A stretch of 6,801 nucleotides of DNA, from contig JAFAFL010000142.1 of the NCBI GenBank assembly GCA_023423535.1, positions 1 through 6,801 on the forward strand, in the 5' to 3' direction. Source of the stretch: Pseudomonadota bacterium. Its GTDB lineage: Bacteria > Myxococcota > Myxococcia > Myxococcales > Myxococcaceae. Each line of letters opens with the position of its first letter. Position 1 is the stretch's first letter. Shown here in pieces: positions 1 through 5,313 of the stretch. Made by a program: the position numbers and the translations under genes. The notes below the pieces were generated by a model, which was given only the letters and a program-made list of their open reading frames with translations, made no database searches and was not told where the DNA came from.

Positions 1-270
1 TTCACGAAAGCAGCGTTCTGCTTCCTCACCTCAGTCCGGTGCGGCAGCGGTATGCCCGGAGGCGCCAGGCACACGCCCAGCAACGTCGCGGGTGCCACCG
101 GAACGGCCCCCTGGGCCTCAAGTCGGCACGTGCTGTTGGGGGAACGTTCGGACGCCGCGCGCGGCTCACGCTTCGAGCTTCTACACGCTTGAAGCGACGC
201 GACGTCGAGAAGCTCGACGAGAAGGCTCGCCGCATACGCCGGAAAGTTCTTCCGTGGAGTGGGGCGGCGC
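1..270. other. Left edge, no gene assigned
   Basis: I see no convincing gene here. Open frames exist on both strands but are arginine-rich readings of GC-rich DNA with no motif I can name. The plus frame that later encodes the IS701-type fragment is open from position 39, and its charged stretch from about 190 may be a diverged part of that transposase's N-terminus. No terminal inverted repeat of an IS701 element is obvious. Treat this as decayed or intergenic DNA. Confidence 0.4.
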
Positions 271-466
271 GAGAGGAGTGGAGCGCTTCGCGCCTATCGG
301 ACGGGCAGCTGCTCGATGGCGAGCGGAAGCGCATCGAGCCGATGGCGAGCCGCCTCATCGACGATCCACGCGAGCTCCAAGCGATGAGACGGCGGCTTCA
401 GGAGTGCATCACCGTCAGCGCATGGTCGGACGCGGAGCTGATGCGACGGACGTCGGCCGTCGAAGG
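271..466 (+). pseudogene. IS701-type transposase, N-terminal fragment
   Basis: The plus frame open from 39 contains, at about 300-449, a stretch reading LLDGERKRIEPMASRL followed by a short linker and SAWSDAELMRR. This matches from memory the N-terminal helical region of IS701-family DDE transposases, where an ERKSxEPMA motif is followed some 30 residues later by SPWSDxxxxRR. The downstream catalytic part, which begins with a VDDTGF-like motif, is absent, so this is a remnant of roughly 60-100 residues. The reading frame runs across the insertion boundary at 466/467, where the four-gene transposon begins. Just beyond that transposon (4044) the DNA resembles a sugar dehydrogenase, not the rest of IS701, so the fragment was already truncated before the transposon landed. 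The upstream limit is uncertain. The family call rests on motif recognition only. Confidence 0.6.
462..466. repeat. Target site duplication, left copy (GAAGG)
   Basis: GAAGG directly abuts the left transposon end and is repeated exactly at 4039-4043 against the right end. A 5-bp duplication is usual for Mu, Tn7 and Tn5053 type elements. Together with the matching terminal repeats it fixes the boundaries of the element. Confidence 0.85.
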
Positions 467-489
467 TGTTGGCTCCCGCGTAGCTTCAC
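467..489 (+). repeat. Transposon left terminal inverted repeat
   Basis: Begins TGTTG and contains CGTAG at positions 13-17 of the repeat. It matches the right end at 15 of 23 positions with no gaps. A partial second copy may follow: TAGCTTCACCGCAC at 481-494 resembles TACTTCCCGCAC at 528-539, differing by two single-base gaps. Repeated transposase-binding sites near the ends are normal in this class of element. Confidence 0.8.
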
Positions 490-581
490 CGCACGATCTC
501 CACGGTCATTCACCGGCCTGAGCGGACTACTTCCCGCACTCGGTGTTGCCGGTGGGCAAGCGTGACCAGGTGGTGGATAGA

Positions 582-607
582 GAAAAGCCCCGGCGGGTGG
601 CCGGGGC
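582..607 (-). terminator. Rho-independent terminator of the transposon operon
   Basis: On the minus strand GCCCCGGC, loop CACCC, GCCGGGGC forms a perfect 8-bp stem followed by TTTTCTCT. The T-run lies only on the minus-strand exit side, so it terminates leftward transcription. It sits about 105 bp past the stop of the last operon gene and about 115 bp inside the left transposon end. Confidence 0.8.
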
Positions 608-712
608 CTGGTTCTACAGCAGCGTGAGCTGGCGGTGGTTCGGAGGCACGACGCGTCGCAGGTGACCGCGCAGCGCGGGAGCCAGCGGCAGGCGCGCGAG
701 CGCGGCTGCAGT

Positions 713-1018
713 TCACGCGAGCGGACCGGTACCCAGCCGGCCGATGATGCGCACCGCCTCGATGAGTGGCACCGGCGCAATCCACACCACCGCGCCACGC
801 ACCAGAGCCAGGTGCGCCGGTCCGTCGCCGCGCGCCATCCACTCAGGCAGGACCAGCTCGCAGTCGCGCCCTACGCGCCGGTCCAGGTGCTCCAGCAGCG
901 CCCAGTACCCCTCGTCGGTGCGCGCGACGGCGAGCGGAGGCTCGGGCGCGCCCTCTGCGTCCACGACCACGGCCGTCAGGCCTCTGCGGCCCGGCCACAG
1001 CCCGCAGGTGACGCTCAC
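713..1018 (-). CDS. Small RNase-H-like protein, last gene of the transposon operon
   Basis: A 101-residue protein starting at a GTG that overlaps the ATPase stop codon as GTGA, implying translational coupling. It opens VSVTCGLWPGRRGLTAVVVDAEG, a two-strand hairpin pattern. It continues with a short helix (residues about 36-48), a strand and loop reading ELVLPEWMARGDG, and a hydrophobic strand VVWIAPVPLIEAVRI. This order resembles the N-terminal RNase H/RuvC-like part of IS110-type transposases (GIDVSK...LDAEG, then LVLEATG..., then VVNPxxV). The first catalytic Asp seems replaced (GLW where GID is expected) and the Glu is displaced (PEW). I infer a non-catalytic or regulatory partner of the transposase or ATPase. 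The resemblance is by eye and remote; function is unknown. Its coding status is supported by the overlap, the uninterrupted frame and the terminator that follows. Confidence 0.75.
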   Translation of the reverse strand: MSVTCGLWPGRRGLTAVVVDAEGAPEPPLAVARTDEGYWALLEHLDRRVGRDCELVLPEWMARGDGPAHLALVRGAVVWIAPVPLIEAVRIIGRLGTGPLA

Positions 1019-1812
1019 GTCGTCTCCGGAAGCGCCGCCTGCACGTGCTCGGCGGTGGCCACCTTCGCGTTCGCCACCGCCGCCGCCAGGAGCGCGTGGT
1101 GCGCCAATAGGTTCACCTTGCGCGGCAGGCCGCTGGTCGCCTGGCAGAGCGCCTCGGTCGCAGACGCGTCGAAGAGCGGGAGCTCCGTTCCGGCCAGCCG
1201 CAGCAGGTGCGTGAGCTACGCCGGCAGCTCCTGCCGAGTCAGCCCTTCGAGGTGGTGGCGGACCATGATGCGCTGGTTCAGCGGCGCGTGCACCGCCATC
1301 GCGATGCGGCGGCGCAGTTCCGCCTGACCGACCAGCAAGAGGCAGAGCCGGTTCTGCGAGTCCATCTCGTAGTTGGTCATCAGCCGGAGCTCCTCGAGCA
1401 CGTCCGGCCGCAGGTTCTGCGCCTCGTCGACCACCAGCACCGGCCGCACCTTGCTCTCCAGACACAGCCGCGTGACGCCCTCGCGGATGACGCGGTAGAG
1501 CGCGGCGCGGCTGCGCTCGGTGGGCAGCCCCAGCTCCCAGGCGACCGACTCGTACATGTCCATCGCGTTGCCGGTGGAGAGCGGGACGTAGAAGACGCGG
1601 TACAGACCCGGGTGCAGGTTGGAGAGCACCTTCCGGCACACCGTCGTCTTCCCGCTGCCCACTTCGCCGGTGACCAGCCCGATGCCGCGCAGCTCCAGCA
1701 GATGACCCAGCCGGACCTCCAGCTCGCTGCCCGCCGCGGTGACGAAGAGGTCCCTCGGGTGCGAGGTCCTTGGCAAAGGGATGCGGGTGAGGCCGAAGTG
1801 CTTGCGGTACAC
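1015..1812 (-). pseudogene. AAA+ transposition ATPase (TniB/ExeA-like), internal TAG
   Basis: Numbered from the GTG at 1812: a YRKHFGL opening (typical of ExeA-like ATPases), Walker A GEVGSGKTT (49-57), Walker B VLVVDEAQ (125-132), sensor 1 LLLVGQ (158-163) and a likely arginine finger in LNQRI (R181). The frame then hits TAG at 1216-1218 after ELPA, where relatives usually have Tyr (ELPAYL); TAC to TAG is a one-base change. The same frame continues for 66 more codons, through the sensor-2 motif GLPRKVN and a helical C-terminus, to TGA at 1015-1017. The intact protein would be 265 residues, the family's usual size; the truncated one is 198. Such ATPases bind DNA and activate or target the DDE transposase. 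The start follows a GGAG 5 nt upstream and lies 2 nt past the transposase stop, so translation is coupled. Confidence 0.85.
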
Positions 1813-1814
1813 GG

Positions 1815-3156
1815 CTACTCCTCTCCGCGATGCGAGCGCAGCCCGGCCAGCCTCACTCCCGGCGGCGGCGCAGATGGAGGCGTCATCGCCTCCACCGCAT
1901 GTCCACCCTTGTCTCGCCGGACGAAGCAGTTGGCGTACAGGTCGACCACCTTCGCGTCGTGGACCTTCCGGCCCTCGTGCCACACCTGCACGCTCCGCTC
2001 CTGCGCCAGAGGCTCGAAGCGCAGCGTCACCGTCGCGCCCACCAGCGTCGCGTCCACCTCGTAGACGAGGCCGTTGAGGGACACGGTCCGGTCCTTCGCC
2101 ACCTTGCGCTTCGCCTCGAGGAGGAAGAGGTCGTCGAGGTCGGCGCCGGCATCCAGGTACTTCACCTCGCCCGCGTTGCGCGCCCAGCGGTCGAGCGGCG
2201 TCTCTCCATCGAGTCCGCGGTGAGGCGCTTGGTGGTACTCGCCCTCCACCCACGCCCACAGCCGGCGGTTGAGCGCGTCGAGGCTGCTCGTGTCCGACTC
2301 GCTGAGCGTGGGGAGCAGCTGCATCCGCACCGTGCGAAACCATCGCTCCTGCTTCCCTTTCGACTCCGGCTGGTAGGCGCGCGCGTGAATGAGCGTGATG
2401 CCTAGCTTCGCGCACACCAGGGGCCAGGTGGTGGCTGCGGTACGCGGCGCCGTTGTCGACGAAGAGCCGCCTCGGCACGCCCCGGCGCATCACCGCCTGC
2501 TTGAGCGCGGGGAGGAAGGCGGCGGTGTTCTCCGACGGCGCGAAGGTGGCGAAGGGGACGACCCGGCTGGCGTCGTCGAGGAAACCGATGAGGTACGTCT
2601 TCCGCCGCTGGCGCCCGGCCATCGTCACCGCCGGGCCATGCATCACGTCGCTCATCCACAGCTCGCCCGCGTCGCGGTGGGCGAAGCGGCGGCGGTCGGC
2701 CTCCTTCCCGGCCTCGCCGTCGCGGCGCATCAGTCCCGCGCGCGAGAGCGCCCGATGCACCGTGGATGGCGCCAGCACCACCTCGGGCGGCACCGTCTTC
2801 GTGGCGGGCGCCTCCTTGATGACCAGCTGGACTGACAGTTCGGGGTTGTCGTCCTTGATGGTGACCAGGAGGTCGCGCAGCTCCTGCGGCAGCGCGCGCG
2901 ACCGCCCTGCGTCTTTGCGCGGCCTGGGCTTGAGCGCCTCGAAGCCGTTCTTGCGGTACGCCTTCAGCCACGTGCGCAGCGTCTCCTCCGCCACCCGCGT
3001 GCGCGTGCTGCCGGGGATGGCGTAGTTCTTCTCCGCCTTCTCCTGCAGCAGGCGATGCAGGCCCTTCGTCCCCGGCTCGAGGCGCACCAGGTCCGCAATC
3101 AGCCCGTAGCGAAACAGCGCCACCGCCTCGAGTTGGTCCTTCTTTCGGTCCTGCAC
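1815..3156 (-). pseudogene. DDE (rve/Mu-C type) transposase with one-base frameshift
   Basis: N-terminal helix-turn-helix region (residues about 10-80, including ETLRTWLKAYRKNGFEAL), then a second DNA-binding segment and an rve integrase core. Catalytic D170 is in MSDVMHGP and D234 in FVDNGAAYR. The catalytic Glu (GAG at 2348-2346, in GKQERWF) appears only after a frame change. Removing one base of the G run 2420-2423 gives YRSHHLALVCAKLG, a 446-residue protein and a D-(35)-E spacing; with the extra base the frame loses the Glu. A Mu-C-like beta-barrel follows (GATVTLRFEPLAQERSVQVW). The protein should cut and join the transposon ends, helped by the ATPase encoded next. The start is taken as the GTG at 3156, with GGAG 7 nt upstream; an in-frame ATG at 3186 lacks a good ribosome site. 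The sequence near the slip does not look like a programmed frameshift site. Confidence 0.88.
1818..1826 (-). promoter_or_regulatory. Ribosome binding site of the ATPase gene
   Basis: GGAGAGGAG on the minus strand, 5 nt before the GTG at 1812-1810. It lies in the last codons of the transposase, whose TAG (1817-1815) falls between it and the start. It decides the GTG start. Confidence 0.75.
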
Positions 3157-3163
3157 GTGTCTT

Positions 3164-3167
3164 CTCC
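3164..3167 (-). promoter_or_regulatory. Ribosome binding site of the transposase gene
   Basis: GGAG on the minus strand, 7 nt before the GTG at 3156-3154. It favours that start over the upstream in-frame ATG at 3186-3184, which has no purine-rich site before it. Confidence 0.6.
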
Positions 3168-3212
3168 GCCCTTTCGGCCCGGTCATTCGGGCGGCGGAGG
3201 AGTACGCGACCG

Positions 3213-3866
3213 TCACGGCGGGTCTGCGCCCGTTCCGTGTTGGAGGTGGTGTCGCCCGGGATGTTCGTCTGCGCGGCGGTGACCGAGTCCGACCGGCGCC
3301 GGCACCGCCGTCACCTGTGTGCCGGCGAGTTCCCGCAATGCAGGCAGGACGTGCTCCACGCCGAGCACTGCACGGACCCTGTGGATGTTGGGCTCTGCGC
3401 CAGCGAGGACGTCCGGCCGAAGGCCCTTCACCGCCAGCAACGCCACCGCCGCCCCCAGCACCCTGCGCCGCACCCACCGCACCGCTCCCTGCGTCCCGAT
3501 GTCCGGCCGCAGCCGCTGCGCGATGCGCTCCACCGACTCCTCGCTAGCCTCGACCGCGGCGGCCACCTCCTCCACCTCGCGCAGCGTCGAGGACAAACGC
3601 GAGGCCAGGCAGTCCGGGAGCAAGCTGAAGGTGGTGTGGCTCTCGGGGCAGTACCACCGGGCGAAGATGGCTCCCGGCGGCTCGACCCGCACGTACGCCG
3701 TGTGCCGGGCGAAGCCGCAGCGACCGTGAGGGTGGTGAGGGCAGCGCTGCAAACTGGCGCTCTGCCAGGCCTTCTGTTTTACGTACTCCTCGCTGGTGAG
3801 CCCCGTCTTGAACCGGAGCTGCACCGACCCCGAAGCCCGCACGGCCCATTCCGTCGCGGGCTTCAC
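3213..3866 (-). CDS. Cysteine/histidine-cluster protein, first gene of the transposon operon
   Basis: A 217-residue protein beginning at GTG. Residues about 42-86 hold a likely zinc site: CPHHPHGRC (C42, H44, H45, H47, C50), then YCPESH (C73, H77) and LLPDC (C86). This resembles the zinc-ribbon modules found at the start of many transposases and of short transposon-linked proteins (DUF6431-like as I remember them; not verified). A helical region follows (about 90-190: STLREVEEVAAAVEASEESVERIAQRL, VRWVRRRVLGAAVALLAVKGL), then a basic, low-complexity tail ending TGADPP. It stops 57 bp before the transposase GTG, on the same strand, within the transposon. I infer a DNA-binding accessory for end or target recognition. 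No strong ribosome site precedes the GTG at 3866, so the start is tentative; the uninterrupted frame and the Cys/His pattern support it being real. Confidence 0.72.
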   Translation of the reverse strand: MKPATEWAVRASGSVQLRFKTGLTSEEYVKQKAWQSASLQRCPHHPHGRCGFARHTAYVRVEPPGAIFARWYCPESHTTFSLLPDCLASRLSSTLREVEEVAAAVEASEESVERIAQRLRPDIGTQGAVRWVRRRVLGAAVALLAVKGLRPDVLAGAEPNIHRVRAVLGVEHVLPALRELAGTQVTAVPAPVGLGHRRADEHPGRHHLQHGTGADPP

Positions 3867-4015
3867 CTTTTCTAGGCGAGCCCCATTGCCCGCGGCCGGT
3901 GAGCGTTAGGCCGGTCTGTGGCGGTGGAAAATTCCTGGCCGCGCTGTTCCGCGTTCCGTCACCGGATCCGGTCGCATGCAGGTGCGTCGATCAGGTCACC
4001 GACCGGCGGTGCATT
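3867..4015. promoter_or_regulatory. Upstream region of the transposon operon, right end
   Basis: About 150 bp between the operon's first gene and the right terminal repeat must hold the operon promoter, but I cannot point to a clear -35/-10 pair. AGGCCGGT at 3908-3915 is the reverse complement of ACCGGCCT at 512-519 near the other end, and GGCCGGTGA at 3894-3902 likewise mirrors 510-518. These may be internal protein-binding sites or chance in GC-rich DNA. Confidence 0.35.
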
Positions 4016-4038
4016 GCGGAACTACGTGGTCAACAACA
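4016..4038 (-). repeat. Transposon right terminal inverted repeat
   Basis: Reads inward on the minus strand as TGTTG, four to seven variable bases, CC, then CGTAG. It matches the left end at 15 of 23 positions without gaps. The last base, 4038, is fixed by the GAAGG duplication that follows; ending at 4035 instead leaves no matching duplication. Confidence 0.8.
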
Positions 4039-4043
4039 GAAGG
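4039..4043. repeat. Target site duplication, right copy (GAAGG)
   Basis: Exact copy of 462-466, directly abutting the right end of the transposon. Confidence 0.85.
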
Positions 4044-4310
4044 TCCGCCGCTGCAGCGACAACCTCGACGACGACTTCCGGACGCAGGAGTGAACCGGAT
4101 TGAGCAGGGTGTCGAACCCGCTTGGCCCTGCTACTGCGCGGGAAAGCAGCAGGTGGATCCCTTCATTCGGGGCGAGCCGGACGAGCGACTCGTCCGCGAT
4201 GCGCGCTACGCGAAGACCAAGCCGTCGATGCCGGAGTACCAGGGCCACGCCGCGCCGATGTCGATGGTCTTCTACACGCCCAGGATGTTCCCGCCGGAGA
4301 ACCGGAACGA
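4044..4310 (+). pseudogene. PQQ-type sugar/sorbosone dehydrogenase, internal fragment
   Basis: The plus strand reads SDNLDDDFRTQE in one frame (to 4090) and NRIEQGVEPAWPCYCAGKQ, then GEPDER and GHAAPMSMVFYTPRMFPPE, in the next. Soluble PQQ-dependent sugar dehydrogenases (glucose/sorbosone type) carry DNGRDxLGDDxPxDELNRIExGxxYGWPYC, then a HSAPLGMxFYTGxxFP motif, in this order. A missing C between 4090 and 4091 explains the frame change: gag-ctg-aac would read ELNRIEQ. About 90 residues survive of a protein normally of about 350-450. The left part is cut near the transposon target site and the right part stops after ENRND (about 4310), where the opposite-strand methyltransferase remnant begins. 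The periplasmic enzyme oxidises aldose sugars; this copy cannot. Confidence 0.7.
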
Positions 4311-4880
4311 CTGTTGCAGGCCAAGTCGACGACGCGCGCCACCTCGAACCCTGCGCTTCACGACGCTCGGGGTCCGTCCACCAGCCGGCGCACGCCGCAC
4401 TCGGCGTTGCGCCTTAGGATCTGGTCGAAGGCGAGGTCCGACGGCGCCGTCTGCACGCCCTCCTCCTCGCGGAAGAACGGCCCGTAGAGAATGAGCGGCG
4501 CAAGTTATCCAGAACGCGCGCGTCCATGAGATCCTCCCAGGCGCTCCACGGTTCGATGTGGATCGAGTTGATGCATACGACTGCATGCACCCGCGTGACA
4601 TCCCAGGTGCTGCCCGCCGCATCCAACTGGAAGCCGGGAGGAAGTTGGGCGACGCGCTCTCCTTCCGCCACGCATAGATCCTCGCGCCTGGTACCGCGTT
4701 CGTCGGCTGCCATGTTGGTTCTGGGGAGCGCGCGGGAATGGACGGCGTGGTCACCGCCGCCACTGGCGACCTCCAGGACGAGGCCTTGGCGCGGCAGCTC
4801 CTCCCCGCGGCACGCTGGGAATCGCCTCGGGGTTGCGTTCGAAGTGCTCTTCATCATCTGTGCGCTCCGCATACAGGTTC
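4310..4880 (-). pseudogene. DUF938-family SAM methyltransferase, decayed
   Basis: Pieces of one protein appear in shifting minus-strand frames. They are FERNPEAIPSV (near 4860-4830); GLVLEVASGGGDHAVH, the SAM-binding glycine motif (near 4800); WQPTNAVPGARIYAWRKESA (4720-4670); WDVTRVHAVVCINSIHIEPWSAWEDLM (4610-4525); and LILYGPFFREEEGVQTAPSDLAFD, then CGVRRL (4500-4385). After an in-frame TGA (4360-4358) comes AGFEVARVVDLACN. This order matches DUF938 class I methyltransferases (about 200 residues). At least three frame changes and a probable short deletion after the HIEPW segment are needed to read it, so it is a pseudogene. It is tail to tail with the dehydrogenase fragment. Substrate unknown. 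Confidence 0.7.
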
Positions 4881-5140
4881 GAGCTCTGCCAGCGCGCGTG
4901 TCATAGTCGCAAACGGATGCAGGAGCACGGTGGGAGGACTTCCCGCGCCATCCTGGCGGAGGCCGAGGCCCGCGCGGGGATGCGCGGCGGGCACGCTGAG
5001 GGGGGCCGGTTCCTAGGGTGCGGCGACGTCCGGCGAGGCTCCGTCCAAGTACGCTTTGGCGCGTCCTAGACCTCGTCGCCCATGGCGTTCTCCTGCAAGC
5101 GGCCAGGGCTGTGTCCGCCTTGCGGCGCGGGGCGGGCGAA
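4881..5140. other. Region without a recognisable gene
   Basis: About 260 bp between the methyltransferase remnant and the IS1380 element. A minus-strand GGAG followed by ATG near 5080 opens a frame of only five codons before TAG. Longer frames are arginine/proline-rich and match nothing I know. It may be degraded coding DNA or intergenic sequence into which the IS1380 element inserted. Confidence 0.4.
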
Positions 5141-5144
5141 CTAG
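5141..5144. repeat. IS1380 target duplication, left copy (CTAG)
   Basis: CTAG abuts the left terminal repeat. At the other end the last three bases of the window (6799-6801) are CTA, so a 4-bp CTAG duplication is likely, with its final G just outside the window. A 4-bp duplication suits the IS1380 family. Confidence 0.6.
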
Positions 5145-5158
5145 CCCGGATCGGTCAC
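5145..5158 (+). repeat. IS1380 left terminal inverted repeat
   Basis: CCCGGATCGGTCAC, one mismatch (G for A at position 10) against the right repeat read on the opposite strand. Confidence 0.85.
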
Positions 5159-5313
5159 ACGTAGGCGCGGCAGCGGCCACCAAGCGTGTTCGGCTGCTGC
5201 TCGCGTTCCGGCGGAGGGTCTGTGAGGGCGACGCGGAGGTGATTGGACACACACCTCCCGCCTCCCGCTGGAGCTGCTTCGTCGTGGGCTGTCAAAGAGC
5301 GGCAGCGGGCGTG

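Larger units (their letters stand above)
467..4038 (-). mobile_element. Four-gene Mu/Tn5053-like transposon, 3572 bp
   Basis: The ends are 5'-TGTTGGCTCCCGCGTAGCTTC at the left and, on the opposite strand, TGTTGTTGACCACGTAGTTC at the right. They agree at 15 of the first 23 positions, including TGTTG and CGTAG. Both are flanked by GAAGG. Inside lie four minus-strand genes in one apparent operon: zinc-cluster protein (3866-3213), DDE transposase (3156-1815), AAA+ ATPase (1812-1015) and a small RNase-H-like protein (1018-713). The operon is closed by a hairpin terminator at 582-607. TGT...ACA ends, a 5-bp duplication and a transposase/ATPase pair are the hallmarks of the Mu/Tn7/Tn5053 class. No resolvase, TniQ or cargo gene is visible. 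Transposase and ATPase each carry one disabling single-base lesion, so this copy is probably inactive. I do not recognise a named family for this exact four-gene set. Confidence 0.85.

Noticed and set aside
1019..1639. Upstream part of the frame that ends at 713
   Set aside because: It is an alternative frame over the ATPase with alanine/arginine-rich shadow sequence. Only the portion from the GTG at 1018 is a credible gene.
2414..2430. Programmed frameshifting in the transposase
   Set aside because: The shift needed is +1 at GCC-CCT, without an A-rich slippery heptamer or an evident stimulatory element, and the stop and start arrangement of the flanking genes fits an ordinary single-frame gene.
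1216..3477. One 753-codon minus-strand open frame, apparently a transposase-ATPase fusion
   Set aside because: It joins upstream non-coding sequence, the first half of the transposase, an out-of-frame stretch (about 2420-1815) and the ATPase. The true frame of the transposase's second half, with the catalytic Glu, is a different one that ends at 1815, and the ATPase has its own ribosome site and GTG.
512..3915. ACCGGCCT / AGGCCGGT inverted pair as the transposon ends
   Set aside because: No matching target duplication flanks it and the similarity does not extend. The TGTTG ends at 467 and 4038 have both longer similarity and a perfect 5-bp duplication.
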